Source of the DNA: Roseobacter sp.
Lineage (GTDB): Bacteria > Pseudomonadota > Alphaproteobacteria > Rhodobacterales > Rhodobacteraceae
DNA: 64,000 nt
Direction: 5' to 3'
Assembly (NCBI GenBank): GCA_024636495.1
Contig: JAGXGZ010000081.1
Coordinates: 1-64,000, forward strand
The notes under the pieces are model-generated. The model saw only the letters and a program-made list of their open reading frames with translations, was not told the origin of the DNA and searched no databases. Shown piece after piece: positions 1-10,930 of the stretch; position 1 is the stretch's first letter; every line of letters begins with the position of its first letter. The position numbers and the translations under genes are program-made.

Positions 1-31
1 CAGGAACTTCGCCAAAGGCGGATAGAAAAAT

Positions 32-1228
32 GTGCATGGAGATGATCACCCGATAAGAACAACAACCCCTCCAGAATCTATCCCGCCATCACCCGCAAGA
101 GCGATCCTTTACGCACTAAGTTCCAAACGCGATTCCCCTGAGGGTCGAAGCGAGCCGCACTCACGGATAATTTTTGAATGCAAAAATCACCAGAATCCAA
201 TTCACGAACGTGATGTTAACGACTTTTCTAGCAAAATTGGACGTATTTTTGGACACGGGGCCAAGGGCGTGGTCGTATCTTCTTCACGACTGCAATCTGG
301 TGCAGAGAAGACGGCGAGAAATTGTGGGCTAGGCATTGTAAAATTCGACAACAATGGAATCGATATTGTTGCAGATCGCACTGGAGGAACTTGGGCAGAA
401 AACCACTTTTTACAAAATCAAATATTTGACGGCCCAGAAAAGTCAAAATCACTTAAATTCTCCGCCTACAGCGACGGTAGGTTTTTCGGTTCTATCAACC
501 AACTTCTGCTAAGTTTGTCGCCAGAGTTGGCTATTGAGGGTGGCAGCGTCGTTAACCCACTGACCAATTACGTACCCTTTATACCCGATACAGAAATCCG
601 AGAAATTGCTCAAAACTTCTTGAAAGTTTTGCGGCACGTCCGCGGCGCTGTAGACCTTGAAAAGCTGTGTGAGGAACTTGAAGTGCAGTTGACCTTCTCG
701 GAAAGGCTGACACACGATTTTGATGGCCAGCCAATTCTCGGAACTGCAAACTTCAATAAGAGGATGATCGAGGTTAACCTGCACGGCAACAAGCATCGTG
801 AGAGGTTCACTATCGCCCACGAGATTGGTCACTTTTGCTTGCGCCATGACCAATACTTACATTCGGAGTCAATCATAGAGCATGATCTGCTCGTTGAAGC
901 TCAATCAGACGGCACCCTCAATTACGAGCGTCTCGAAAATCAGGCCAACGTATTTGCCTCTGAGTTACTACTACCTTATGAAGATTTTCGAATATCTGTT
1001 GAGGCGCTTAGGTTGCACATTGGTATCTCCGATCGGGGCTTCGGGTACATATTCGTGGACGATCAGAAATGTAACTATGAACCTTACAATGAAATGATAT
1101 CGTCATTGTCAAAATACTTTGACGTTTCAAAGCAAGCAATCGAAATAAGGCTCAGAAAAATAGGACTAGTTACGGACAAACGCGGAAATAACCAGTTTCG
1201 AAGATTCCGTTTTGAAAATTGGTCCTAA
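32..1228 (+). CDS. Mrr-like nuclease / ImmA-IrrE metallopeptidase fusion
   Basis: The C-terminal half carries the zinc-peptidase motif HEIGH (about residues 263-267) with a downstream ENQANVFASELLLP helix supplying the third ligand, and ends with VSKQAIEIRLRKIGLV, as in ImmA/IrrE peptidases that cleave phage-type or stress repressors. The N-terminal part has IIFECKN (residues 46-52), the E-x-K half of a PD-(D/E)XK Mrr-type restriction fold, followed by a VVVSSSRLQSGAEKTA segment typical of that fold. The first 40 residues do not look like the usual start of an Mrr domain, and the acidic residue expected before ExK is not obvious, so the N-terminus may be truncated, frameshifted or wrongly placed. 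The ORF starts at GTG; an in-frame TAG lies just upstream (23-25). The gene looks AT-richer than its neighbours, suggesting transfer. The substrate is unknown. Peptidase call good, nuclease activity uncertain. Confidence 0.75.
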   Translation: MHGDDHPIRTTTPPESIPPSPARAILYALSSKRDSPEGRSEPHSRIIFECKNHQNPIHERDVNDFSSKIGRIFGHGAKGVVVSSSRLQSGAEKTARNCGLGIVKFDNNGIDIVADRTGGTWAENHFLQNQIFDGPEKSKSLKFSAYSDGRFFGSINQLLLSLSPELAIEGGSVVNPLTNYVPFIPDTEIREIAQNFLKVLRHVRGAVDLEKLCEELEVQLTFSERLTHDFDGQPILGTANFNKRMIEVNLHGNKHRERFTIAHEIGHFCLRHDQYLHSESIIEHDLLVEAQSDGTLNYERLENQANVFASELLLPYEDFRISVEALRLHIGISDRGFGYIFVDDQKCNYEPYNEMISSLSKYFDVSKQAIEIRLRKIGLVTDKRGNNQFRRFRFENWS

Positions 1229-1335
1229 TTATAACGTGAGTTTTATTCTTCCATCGTAATGATTTCGTTTGAGTTAACAGCAGTATGAAGCATGAGTGGT
1301 ACGAACCGGACTTTGGGTGCTTACGCTGTATTTAA

Positions 1336-1365
1336 ATCAGAGGGCAGGTAACCCCGCCCTCTGAT
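1336..1365 (-). terminator. Rho-independent terminator of tyrS
   Basis: A perfect 10-bp stem (atcagagggc / gccctctgat) with a 10-nt loop begins a few bases beyond the tyrS stop codon. On the minus strand the stem is followed by ATTTAAAT, only a weak U tract. It separates the convergent fusion gene and tyrS. Confidence 0.65.
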
Positions 1366-1368
1366 CCC

Positions 1369-2652
1369 TTATCCCAACTGCACCAGCGCATGCCGCTTTT
1401 TGCCTGCGCTCAGCTTGATCGGGGAGGCCAAGCCGGCCGCGTCGATCATCATGCCTGCGTCGGTCAGCGGTGCGTCATTGATCCGCGCCCCGTTTTCCGA
1501 GATCAGGCGCTTTGCCTCTTTGCCCGACCCCGCAAGGCCCGTTTTTACGATCAGCTGCACGATGGACATGCCATCGCCCAGATCGGCCGCGCTCAACGTC
1601 AGGGTGGGTAGGTCATCGCCTACGCCGCCTTTTTCGAACACTTCGCGTGCGGTGGCCTCGGCGGCTTTGGCGGCCTCGGGTCCGTGCAGCAGGGCTGTGA
1701 CCTCGTTGGCGAGGCGGATCTTGGCCTCGTTGATCTCGGACCCCTCAAGGGCACCCAGACGGTCGCATTCATCGACCGGAAGCTCGGTATAAAGTTTCAG
1801 GAAACGGCCCACGTCGGCATCCGTGGTGTTGCGCCAGAATTGCCAGAATTCATAGGGCGACATCATGTCGGGATTCAGCCAGATGGCACCCGATTGCGAT
1901 TTGCCCATCTTCTTGCCGTCCGATGTGGTCAGCAGCGGTGTGGTCAGCCCGTAGACTTCGCCGTCGATCACCCGGCGCGTCAGGTCGATCCCGTTGACAA
2001 TATTGCCCCATTGATCCGATCCGCCCATTTGCAGGATACAGCCGTGGCGGCGGTGAAGCTCCATGAAATCATAGGCTTGCAGGATCATGTAGTTGAATTC
2101 GAGGAAAGACAGTGACTGTTCGCGGTCCAGCCGCGACTTGACGCTTTCAAACGACAGCATCCGGTTGATCGAAAAATGCCGCCCGATGTCGCGCAGGAAA
2201 TCGAGGTAGTTCAACCCGTCCAGCCATTCGGCGTTGTTGATCATCTGCGCAACATTTTCTGGGCCTACCGCTTCGCTACTTGAGGGCATCGGCCCTTCTT
2301 CATAGGTCAGGTAGGCGCTGAACACTTTTTTAATGCCGGCGATGTTATCGTCGATCTGTTCCGGCGTTAGCAGGGGGCGTTCATCCGCGCGAAAGGACGG
2401 ATCGCCCACCTTGGTTGTGCCGCCGCCCATCAGGGTGATCGGCTTGCCGCCAGTCTTTTGCAGCCAGCGCAGCATCATGATCTGGATCAGCGACCCCACA
2501 TGCAGGGACTTGGCGGTGGCGTCAAAACCGATATAGCCGGGTTGCGCACCTTTCAGCAAAGCTTCGTCAAGGCCCTGATAGTCCGTGCAATCGGCGACAA
2601 AGCCGCGTTCCATCATAATGCGGATGAATTCTGATTTCGGATGATATGTCAT
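1369..2652 (-). CDS. tyrS: tyrosyl-tRNA synthetase
   Basis: Charges tRNA-Tyr with tyrosine in the cytoplasm. This is a class I synthetase: the HIGH box appears as HVGS (residues 51-54), the KMSKS loop as KMGKS (248-252), and GGSDQWGNI is the conserved tyrosine/tRNA site. The last ~65 residues form an S4 RNA-binding domain ([22 protein letters not shown]). The length of 427 aa is normal for bacterial TyrRS. It starts at ATG and is divergent from anmK with about 65 bp between the two starts. A terminator follows directly. Confidence 0.97.
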   Translation of the reverse strand: MTYHPKSEFIRIMMERGFVADCTDYQGLDEALLKGAQPGYIGFDATAKSLHVGSLIQIMMLRWLQKTGGKPITLMGGGTTKVGDPSFRADERPLLTPEQIDDNIAGIKKVFSAYLTYEEGPMPSSSEAVGPENVAQMINNAEWLDGLNYLDFLRDIGRHFSINRMLSFESVKSRLDREQSLSFLEFNYMILQAYDFMELHRRHGCILQMGGSDQWGNIVNGIDLTRRVIDGEVYGLTTPLLTTSDGKKMGKSQSGAIWLNPDMMSPYEFWQFWRNTTDADVGRFLKLYTELPVDECDRLGALEGSEINEAKIRLANEVTALLHGPEAAKAAEATAREVFEKGGVGDDLPTLTLSAADLGDGMSIVQLIVKTGLAGSGKEAKRLISENGARINDAPLTDAGMMIDAAGLASPIKLSAGKKRHALVQLG

Positions 2653-2717
2653 GGCGCTTGCCCTTTGGTTGGGTGGTGGTGCACTCTATATGGGCTGAGC
2701 AGACAAAGGAAAAGGCC

Positions 2718-3842
2718 ATGAATAAGGCCCATGGAAATCGGATCGCAAAAACGGGCGTGTTAAGGGCCGCAGGCGCCATGAGCGGCACGTCGCTCGACGG
2801 GGTGGATGTGGCCGTGATCGACACGGATGGCCATGATATCATGGGCTTTGGTGCTTCGGGATACCGGGAATATACCGGTGATGAGCGCAAGGTGATTGCC
2901 GCAGGTTTCGGAAAATGGTCGGGCCCCGAAGTGCAAGCCGCGACTAAGGTTATCGAAGCGGCGCATCTTGAGATTTTGCGCGATTTTACGGATGTGGATG
3001 TGATCGGCTTTCACGGCCAGACCTTGGCCCATGCGCCGCGTCTTCAGGGCACTTTGCAGGTGGGGGATGGCGCGGCTTTGGCTGATGCGTTGGCGCTGCC
3101 GGTGGTGTGGGATTTTCGCAGCGCCGATGTCGAATTGGGCGGAGAGGGTGCGCCTTTGGCCCCGTTTTTCCACCATGCCTGTGCGCGCTACGCGGGGCTG
3201 ACCGGGCCGGTCGCAATTCTGAATTTGGGCGGTGTGGGTAACCTGACATGGGTTAATCCTGCGATTGCGCGCCCCGAGGCCGAAGGTGCTTTGCTGGCGT
3301 TTGATACTGGCCCGGCGAATGCCCCGATCAATGATCTGATGCAGGCACGTCTAGGGTTGGCCTATGACAAGGGCGGGGCGGTTGCGGCCAAAGGCACGGT
3401 AGAAACCGGCGCACTTGAGCTGTTCTTGGCCGAGCCGTATTTCGCACGAATGCCGCCCAAGTCATTGGACCGTAACGATTTTGCCGAGATGGTAGCGCTT
3501 GTCGGGGAGCTGTCGGATGCCGATGCTGCCGCCACCCTGACCGCCATGTGCGCCGCTGGCGTGGCCGAGGCGATGGCGCATTGCCCGCGCTTGCCGGACC
3601 GGGTGCTGGTCACGGGCGGCGGGCGGCATAACCCGGTTTTGATGGAAATGCTGGCCGTCAGTCTGGACTGCCCCGTAGCACCGATCGAGGATATCGGGCT
3701 GGACGGTGACATGCTGGAGGCGCAGGCGTTTGGCTATCTTGCCGTGCGCGTGGCGCGCGGGCTGCCGACGTCGTGCCGCAGTACAACAGGGGTGCGCGCA
3801 GCAGTGGGCGGCGGAACGGTCAGCATTCCCACGGGCGATTAG
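2718..3842 (+). CDS. anmK: anhydro-N-acetylmuramic acid kinase
   Basis: Phosphorylates and opens 1,6-anhydro-MurNAc from peptidoglycan turnover to MurNAc-6-phosphate. The phosphate-binding motif [14 protein letters not shown] lies at the N-terminus (residues 19-32), followed by the GFHGQT and [10 protein letters not shown] motifs and a late VTGGGRHN motif, all standard for AnmK. The ORF opens at 2646, but the ATG at 2718 is preferred: it is preceded by AAAGGA with 8-nt spacing and gives 374 aa, the family length. The tail overlaps the convergent cupin gene by 4 bp. No murQ is seen nearby. Confidence 0.95.
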   Translation: MNKAHGNRIAKTGVLRAAGAMSGTSLDGVDVAVIDTDGHDIMGFGASGYREYTGDERKVIAAGFGKWSGPEVQAATKVIEAAHLEILRDFTDVDVIGFHGQTLAHAPRLQGTLQVGDGAALADALALPVVWDFRSADVELGGEGAPLAPFFHHACARYAGLTGPVAILNLGGVGNLTWVNPAIARPEAEGALLAFDTGPANAPINDLMQARLGLAYDKGGAVAAKGTVETGALELFLAEPYFARMPPKSLDRNDFAEMVALVGELSDADAAATLTAMCAAGVAEAMAHCPRLPDRVLVTGGGRHNPVLMEMLAVSLDCPVAPIEDIGLDGDMLEAQAFGYLAVRVARGLPTSCRSTTGVRAAVGGGTVSIPTGD

Positions 3843-4255
3843 CGCGGGATATCAAAGCCTTGCGGGGCGAGGATAAAGCCCTCAAATTGAAACCCCGGCG
3901 ACACGGTGCAGCTGACGAGCGTGAAATTACCGGTGGTGCGCGCCGCTTGCCAGCGGTTTTCCGGCACGATGATTTGCGGCTGGCCTTGGGTCAGATCTGG
4001 GCTGAGAAGATGATCGGTCGCAGGGCCGGCATCATCGGCTGCAAGCGATAAAACCAAGGGCGCGCCTGCGTGGTATAGCCAGATTTCAGTGGCATCGACC
4101 CGGTGCCAATGGCTGCTTTCGCCTTCTTTCAGCAAAAAATAAATGCAGGTGCCCGTGGGGCGGCCTTTGTTCTCGGCGATCCATGTCTGGCGGTAAAACC
4201 CACCCTCGGGGTGCGGTTCCAGCCGAAGGTGCGCGATAATTTCATCAGCCGTCAT
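3839..4255 (-). CDS. cupin family protein (DUF985)
   Basis: A single-domain beta-barrel protein of 138 aa. It starts [25 protein letters not shown] and has a [18 protein letters not shown] segment, the characteristic Cupin_5/DUF985 pattern with conserved histidines that could bind a metal. The family's function is not established; some members are annotated as sugar-binding or oxalate-decarboxylase-like by fold only. It lies tail-to-tail with anmK (4-bp overlap) and downstream of eno on the same strand, 58 bp away with a GC-rich inverted repeat between them. Confidence 0.85.
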   Translation of the reverse strand: MTADEIIAHLRLEPHPEGGFYRQTWIAENKGRPTGTCIYFLLKEGESSHWHRVDATEIWLYHAGAPLVLSLAADDAGPATDHLLSPDLTQGQPQIIVPENRWQAARTTGNFTLVSCTVSPGFQFEGFILAPQGFDIPR

Positions 4256-4280
4256 GTCAAACCCTCTTGTCTTGCGCGCG

Positions 4281-4306
4281 GCGCGGACCCGTAGCCGGGC
4301 CCGCGC
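4281..4306 (-). terminator. GC-rich inverted repeat after eno, possible terminator
   Basis: GCGCGG-a-CCCG / CGGG-c-CCGCGC forms a 10-bp stem with one mismatch just past the eno stop codon. No T tract follows on the minus strand, so it could be a weak terminator or a transcript-stabilising hairpin between eno and the cupin gene. Confidence 0.4.
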
Positions 4307-4313
4307 CCCAATG

Positions 4314-5630
<1,317 letters not shown>

Positions 5631-5660
5631 TTAGCCTGCGAGGGGCCAGATGGGAAGTGG

Positions 5661-6530
5661 TCAGGCAACGTCTTTGACTTTGCGTTCGCGCCAGACGGTG
5701 TAAATTCCCGATGCAACAATGATGGTCGCGCCGATATAGGTCATCAGATCGGGGTTTTCTCCGAACACGGTGATGCCGACGACCATTGCAAACAGCAGTC
5801 TTGTGTAGCGGAACGGCGTGACAAAGCTGATCTCGCCGATGCGCATGGCCGCGACGATCCCGTAATAGGCGACCAAACCAATCGCAAGTGCCGACCCCAT
5901 GTACATGCATTGCAGACCCGTCATGGGGACAAAAAACTTTCCGCTGAAAACCATGTAAAGCAGGCTGGTTGGTATGATCGCGACAAAGGCCAGAAATGAC
6001 AGCTGAAAGCTTGAGATTGATTTGGGCACGCGCCGGGTGGCCAGATCACGCAGGGACAGGCCAAAGACCGCGAAAACTGCCAGCAGCGACAGCGCCTGAA
6101 AGCTTTCCATGCCGGGACGGATGATCAAGATCACCCCGCAAAGCCCGACCAGAATAGCGCTCCACCGTCGCCAGCCGACAGGGTCGCCCAGAAACAGAGC
6201 CGCGCCACAGGTCACCACCAGCGGCGTGGCCTGCAAGATCGCAGAGGCCGAGGAAATGGGGGTCAGCACGATGGCCGACACAAACCCCAACGTTCCCACG
6301 ATTTCGCCCAAAGCGCGCAGCAATATGGGGCGGGTCAGCATCGCGCGTTCATACAGGGGCTGCCCTTTGACCAACATCACGGCGCCGAAGCAGACGGTGC
6401 CCCCAACGCCAAGGACGAACAGAATTTGGCCAATAGGGATGTCCGTGCCCATCAGTTTAATGAACATGTCTTCGATGGCAAAACCCAGCATTGCAAAGAC
6501 CATGATTACAGCGCCGCGCAGATTATCCAT
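5661..6530 (-). CDS. EamA/DMT-family membrane permease
   Basis: This 289-aa protein consists of about ten hydrophobic helices arranged as two EamA repeats (first MVFAMLGFAIEDMFIKLMG, second beginning near ALSLLAVFAVFGLSLRDLA), the drug/metabolite transporter layout. Such proteins export or import small metabolites across the inner membrane. The substrate cannot be told from sequence. It ends with a basic WRERKVKD tail. It is divergent from the AbrB-type gene and upstream of eno, with no sign of co-function. Confidence 0.85.
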   Translation of the reverse strand: MDNLRGAVIMVFAMLGFAIEDMFIKLMGTDIPIGQILFVLGVGGTVCFGAVMLVKGQPLYERAMLTRPILLRALGEIVGTLGFVSAIVLTPISSASAILQATPLVVTCGAALFLGDPVGWRRWSAILVGLCGVILIIRPGMESFQALSLLAVFAVFGLSLRDLATRRVPKSISSFQLSFLAFVAIIPTSLLYMVFSGKFFVPMTGLQCMYMGSALAIGLVAYYGIVAAMRIGEISFVTPFRYTRLLFAMVVGITVFGENPDLMTYIGATIIVASGIYTVWRERKVKDVA

Positions 6531-6636
6531 CGATGAAAGCCTTTTGAAATTGCAGTAACCGACCCATGCCGACTTGAAGCGAGATACGCAAGTGGGCCGT
6601 CTGGTGGTCGCCGTTTGGTGCTGCTATCGATGCTGT

Positions 6637-7686
6637 ATGAAATGGCCCAAACCACCGAATGATCTGATCACAACTGCGCTGACCCTTTTCGTAGGCACCC
6701 TTGGTGCGGCACTTGGCTGGGCCTTGGGCGCGCCGGTGTATCTGTTGATCGGGCCTGCGGTCCTTGTTTCGCTCGCGGGGCTTGGCGGGCTGCGCATGGG
6801 GGTGTCGCTGCCTGTGCGCAATGCCTGTTTTGTTGTCATTGGTCTGGCTGTGGGCGCGGGGTTTGACCGCAGTGCGCTGGATGCGATGATCCGCTGGCCG
6901 TTGGCCTTTGTCGTGGTTGTGGTGATGATCTGGGTCATGCTGGTGGTGAGTCGCTGGATGCTGGGGCGATTTTTCGGGTTCAATGCGCGCGCGGCCCTGC
7001 TGGCCGCTGCACCGGGGCATCTAAGCTTTGTTTTGGCCATCGCGGCAGAGGCGGGGGAAGATGTCGTGCGGGTGTCGACCACCCAATCGGTGCGGTTGCT
7101 GTCGCTGACACTTGTGGTGCCTTTTGTGGCGTTGGCCATGGGCGTAGAGTTGGGCGGATCTGTCGCCCCGCAAGGTGTGTTGATGGCCGCATGGCTTACT
7201 TTGGTTATGTTGGTTTTGGGTGTCGGTGCGGGGATCATTCTGGGGCGGTTGAACGTACCAGCGCCCATGTTGATCGGGCCGATGCTGGTGTCTGCGCTTG
7301 GCCATCTGACCGAACTTGCACCCGGCGTATTGCCTTTGTGGCTGGTTCTGCCGGCGTTCTTGGTTCTGGGATCGCTGATAGGCACGCGGTTTTCCGGGGT
7401 CAGCATGCGCGATCTGGCCAGTGGTCTTGCGGCGGGGCTGGCGGTCACCGGCGTTGCCGTGGCGTTGGCGATTGTCGCGGCGGTGCCCGTGGCTGTGGCG
7501 CTTGGGGTGCCGCTGGCGCATATCCTGGTGGCCTTTGCCCCCGGCGGGTTCGAGACGATGATCGCCTTGGGTGCCGTGCTGGGGGTGGTACCGGGATTCG
7601 TTGCCGCTTGTCATATGATGCGGATCTTTGTGCTGAGCGCGATGTTGCCTTTTATGCTGGGGCGCAGCGCACCGCCTGACCTTTAA
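6637..7686 (+). CDS. AbrB-family integral membrane protein (ammonia-monooxygenase-like)
   Basis: Of the 349 residues most are hydrophobic. The protein shows two copies of the membrane AbrB duplication (for example LGAALGWALGAPVYLLIGPAVL and later LNVPAPMLIGPMLVSALG). Despite names such as 'AbrB family transcriptional regulator' or 'ammonia monooxygenase', this is a polytopic membrane protein of unproven function, probably a transporter. The ORF opens at 6574; ATG 6637 (MKWPKPPNDLITTALTL) is preferred because the first membrane helix then follows a short cytoplasmic start. The residues before it are Cys-rich and atypical. Confidence 0.8.
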   Translation: MKWPKPPNDLITTALTLFVGTLGAALGWALGAPVYLLIGPAVLVSLAGLGGLRMGVSLPVRNACFVVIGLAVGAGFDRSALDAMIRWPLAFVVVVVMIWVMLVVSRWMLGRFFGFNARAALLAAAPGHLSFVLAIAAEAGEDVVRVSTTQSVRLLSLTLVVPFVALAMGVELGGSVAPQGVLMAAWLTLVMLVLGVGAGIILGRLNVPAPMLIGPMLVSALGHLTELAPGVLPLWLVLPAFLVLGSLIGTRFSGVSMRDLASGLAAGLAVTGVAVALAIVAAVPVAVALGVPLAHILVAFAPGGFETMIALGAVLGVVPGFVAACHMMRIFVLSAMLPFMLGRSAPPDL

Positions 7687-7980
7687 TGGTCGCAGCGGTT
7701 GACTTTGCCCGCATTTGCGCCCATCTACCCGTCAAGCGATGCCTTCTGCCGCGTGAGCAGATCAGCCCTTTGACCCTTTGGTCATCATATTGCTGAGACA
7801 ACAAGGCCGCCGATGTTCCCAAAATCACGCGTGGGGCCAAACGCAACAGACAGGGTGTTGGCAATAGGCTGGCCCCTGCGATCTGCTTTGCGTCCCTCGC
7901 GGTTTCGCCCCTTGATGGGGGGCCGCGTGATTTAGACAGGTCCGGCAGTTTTGCCGCGGCCTTCGGAAAGACGACAGAAT
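7687..7980 (+). other. 294-bp leader/intergenic region before the DEAD-box helicase
   Basis: No gene is supported here; the ORFs crossing it are shadows. Near 7896-7926 an inverted repeat (CGCGG...GCCCC / GGGG...CCGCG) could fold into a stable hairpin in the helicase leader. No clear -35/-10 pair was found. Confidence 0.4.
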
Positions 7981-9309
7981 ATGAGCGATTTTGAAATGAT
8001 GGGTCTGCCCCGCCGTTTGGTCAAAGCATTGACAAACATGGGCATGACAGATCCGACCCCGATCCAGCGCCAAGCAATCCCGCATGCCATGAATGGCCGC
8101 GATGTGATGGGGCTTGCCCAGACCGGTACGGGCAAAACGGCCGCCTTTGGTGTGCCGCTTGTGGCGCAAATGCTTGAGATGGAAGCGCGCCCTGAACCAC
8201 GCACTGTGCGCGGCCTTGTGCTGGCACCGACCCGCGAACTGGCGAACCAGATCATGGAGAACCTCAAAGGGTTCTGCGAAGGTACGCAGTTGAAAACGAT
8301 GATGGTCGTGGGTGGCCAGTCGATCAACCCACAGATCAAACGTATGGAACGCGGTGTTGACTTGCTGGTGGCCACACCGGGCCGTTTGCTGGATCTGATG
8401 GACCGTCGCGCTGTGCTGCTGCACAAAACCACGTTCCTTGTGTTGGACGAGGCCGACCAGATGCTCGACATGGGCTTTATCCATGATCTGCGCAAAATCG
8501 CGTCGGTGCTGCCCAAGGAACGCCAGACCATGCTGTTCTCGGCCACCATGCCAAAGCTGATGAACGAAATCGCCAACAGCTACCTGATCAGCCCGATCCG
8601 TATCGAAGTCTCGCCTCCGGGCAAGGTGGCGGACAAGGTAACGCAAGAGGTGCATTTCATCGCCAAGGCCGAGAAGAAGGCCTTGTTGATCGAAATGCTG
8701 GCCAAGCATACCGAAGAACGGGCGCTGGTGTTTGGCCGTACAAAACATGGCTGTGAAAAGCTGATGAAGGACTTGGTCAAAGCTGGATTCAAAGCGGCCT
8801 CGATCCACGGCAACAAAAGTCAGGGCCAGCGTGACCGCGCGATTGAATCGTTCAAAAAGGGCGAGATTACCGTGCTCGTGGCCACGGATGTGGCCGCCCG
8901 TGGCTTGGATATTCCTGATGTGAAACACGTCTACAACTACGAACTGCCCAACGTGCCCGACAACTACGTTCACCGTATCGGCCGGACGGCTCGCGCGGGC
9001 AAAGACGGGGCCGCGATTGCATTTTGCGCACCTGACGAGATGGGCGAACTGAAGGACATCCAAAAAACCATGAAGGTCTCTATTCCGGTGGCCTCTGGCC
9101 GCCCTTGGGAAGCGATTGACGAGCCTGCAAAGCCAAAAGGCGGTCGCGGTCGTGGTGGTCGTCCAGGTGGCGGCGGCGGTGCCGGTGGGCGTCATCGCTC
9201 TGGTGGTGCTGGCGGTGCAGGCGAGGGTAAGCCAGCAGCCGCAGGGGCCGCGCGCCGCAAGCGCAAGCCCAGCAGTGGCGGCAAGCCCGGCGGTCAGCGC
9301 GCCGCGTGA
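7981..9309 (+). CDS. DEAD-box ATP-dependent RNA helicase (RhlE-like)
   Basis: Unwinds RNA duplexes using ATP, probably in ribosome assembly or RNA decay. Motifs in order: Q-motif region DPTPIQRQAIP (25-34), Walker A AQTGTGKT (46-53), PTRELANQ, TPGRLLDL, DEAD (156-159), SAT (187-189), and in the second RecA domain ATDVAARGLDIPDV and HRIGRTARAG. After about residue 385 comes a low-complexity Gly/Arg/Lys tail (GGRGRGGRPGGGGGAGG) typical of RNA-binding extensions. The start at ATG 7981 (MSDFEMMGLP) is chosen over the ORF start at 7951 by family alignment. Its stop codon overlaps the next small gene. Confidence 0.95.
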   Translation: MSDFEMMGLPRRLVKALTNMGMTDPTPIQRQAIPHAMNGRDVMGLAQTGTGKTAAFGVPLVAQMLEMEARPEPRTVRGLVLAPTRELANQIMENLKGFCEGTQLKTMMVVGGQSINPQIKRMERGVDLLVATPGRLLDLMDRRAVLLHKTTFLVLDEADQMLDMGFIHDLRKIASVLPKERQTMLFSATMPKLMNEIANSYLISPIRIEVSPPGKVADKVTQEVHFIAKAEKKALLIEMLAKHTEERALVFGRTKHGCEKLMKDLVKAGFKAASIHGNKSQGQRDRAIESFKKGEITVLVATDVAARGLDIPDVKHVYNYELPNVPDNYVHRIGRTARAGKDGAAIAFCAPDEMGELKDIQKTMKVSIPVASGRPWEAIDEPAKPKGGRGRGGRPGGGGGAGGRHRSGGAGGAGEGKPAAAGAARRKRKPSSGGKPGGQRAA

Positions 9310-9536
9310 CCCACGGCCTTCGTAAACTGACCCTTGGTGGTCTTTATTGCGTGGTGGCGCTGCTTGTTGCAGTGCCACCCGTCTATCTGCTGGCAACGAC
9401 CAAAGCCTGCGCACCGCCCTGCGAGATGACATCGCGCCAGCTTTTTACGGCTGATACTGCGGTGATGTGGTTGGTCCCCTTTGGCATAGCGGCCATTCTT
9501 TTGGCACTGGTTTTCAAACTTAAAAACCGCTCCTGA
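9306..9536 (+). CDS. small two-helix membrane protein, translationally coupled to the helicase
   Basis: A 76-aa hypothetical protein. The GTG start overlaps the helicase stop (GTGA), a layout for translational coupling, so it is probably a real gene. Two hydrophobic segments (about residues 9-30 and 52-70) flank a hydrophilic loop with two cysteines in KACAPPCEM; it ends in KLKNRS. The loop cysteines could form a disulfide if periplasmic. No recognised family. Codon use looks like the neighbours by eye. Confidence 0.65.
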   Translation: MTHGLRKLTLGGLYCVVALLVAVPPVYLLATTKACAPPCEMTSRQLFTADTAVMWLVPFGIAAILLALVFKLKNRS

Positions 9537-9599
9537 CATCTTCCAAATGGTTTTAAATCCTCGCCCGCAGGGCGAAACCTGCACCAGTGCGCCGCAGCG

Positions 9600-10841
9600 C
9601 TACGGTGTCGGTCCAATGGGGGTCGCTTGCCGTCTGACAACCCGGCCCAACCAAAGCATCAGCAAAAACCCAAGTGCTGCCAGCACAACGACCGACGTGA
9701 TCAGCGGCGTGATCGTGCCGTTGAACAAAAGCCCAATGGGTGATGCAATCAGGGCTGCCATCACCGTTGACACGGCACCGATGACCGACGCCGCCATGCC
9801 CGCGATATGGCCCAACGGCTCCATCGCCAATGCATTCAGGTTGCCAAGGACAAGCCCTGCTTGAAAAAACAACGCAACCTGCCAAACCAAAAAGAACCCA
9901 AAACCGTAAGGCTCTGGCAAATCCCCCAAGCCAAGTCCGACCATGGTACCTGACAGGATGATTTGCGCGCCAAGCGTGATGGTAACGATACGCTGCATTC
10001 CGAACCGGACCACCAAGAGCGCGTTCATCAGGCTAGAGCCACCCGATATCAGCGCAATCACCCCGAACCAGAACGGAAAGCTCGCGGCGCGGTCATAGAC
10101 CTGATCAAAGATCGGTTGCACCAGCATGAGCGTTGCAAACAGGATCGACATCGCCAGAGTCTGAACGGTGATCGACAAACGCACCATGGGATTGGCGAAG
10201 ATCTCTTTCACGGCCAACCAGACCAGCTGCGGGCGCAAGGGACGCCGGTCAGCGATGGGCAGTGTTTCTGGCAACCTAAATCCCATCCAAACGACCGAAA
10301 TGACCGAGAACACAACAAAAGACACGAAAATACCGCGCCAATCGGTGAAACGGATGATCACGGCCCCCATAGCCGGGGCAAAGGCAGGCACCAACACGAA
10401 AACCATCATCGCAAAGGACATGATCTTGGCCATCTGACGGCCCGAGAACAGGTCGCGAATGATGGCAAGCGATACGATGCGCGGGCCAGCAGCCCCAAGG
10501 CCTTGGACAACGCGGGCGGCAAGCATCACCTCAAGCGACTGGCTGGCCCAAGCCACGACCGTCGCCGCGATATAAAGCGCTGCACCGCCGTAGACGACAT
10601 TCTTGCGCCCAAAGGCATCTGACAGCGGGCCTGTGAAAAACGTGCCCAACCCAAGGCCGAACACGAACGAGGTCAGAATAAGCGGCACCCTTTCAGGGGA
10701 CGTTGGTGCCAGATCGGCGGTGATTTGGGGCAGGGCAGGCAGCATCGCGTCGGTAGAAAACGCTATTGTGGCGAACAACATGGCGATCAGCGCGACAAAC
10801 TCGGCGCTGCTCATTTTGAAATCAGGTCTGTCAGATTGCAC
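9600..10841 (-). CDS. Bcr/CflA-type multidrug efflux MFS transporter
   Basis: A proton-coupled exporter of the inner membrane with twelve predicted helices. The N-terminal FSTDAMLPALPQITADL and the loop GPLSDAFGRKNVVYGG fit the Bcr/CflA (DHA1) group. The ORF reaches 10871 (GTG), but GTG 10841 is preceded by AGGAG at 8-nt spacing and ATG 10814 is another option, so the start is uncertain within 19 residues. The length from 10841 is 413 aa. The substrate is unknown. It lies downstream of a nucleotidyltransferase gene on the same strand, about 90 bp away. Confidence 0.88.
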   Translation of the reverse strand: MQSDRPDFKMSSAEFVALIAMLFATIAFSTDAMLPALPQITADLAPTSPERVPLILTSFVFGLGLGTFFTGPLSDAFGRKNVVYGGAALYIAATVVAWASQSLEVMLAARVVQGLGAAGPRIVSLAIIRDLFSGRQMAKIMSFAMMVFVLVPAFAPAMGAVIIRFTDWRGIFVSFVVFSVISVVWMGFRLPETLPIADRRPLRPQLVWLAVKEIFANPMVRLSITVQTLAMSILFATLMLVQPIFDQVYDRAASFPFWFGVIALISGGSSLMNALLVVRFGMQRIVTITLGAQIILSGTMVGLGLGDLPEPYGFGFFLVWQVALFFQAGLVLGNLNALAMEPLGHIAGMAASVIGAVSTVMAALIASPIGLLFNGTITPLITSVVVLAALGFLLMLWLGRVVRRQATPIGPTP

Positions 10842-10930
10842 GTGCACCGCTCCTGATGGTCGGGCAGCCACAGATCACCCTTTTACTCTGCCTTAACGGG
10901 TGCTTGGGCGCAATACAACCCGCCTGTAAT

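Noticed and set aside
7825-9432. 535-aa minus-strand ORF
   Set aside because: Antisense shadow of the DEAD-box helicase; composition rich in His, Arg and Gln, no family motif, and no ribosome site.
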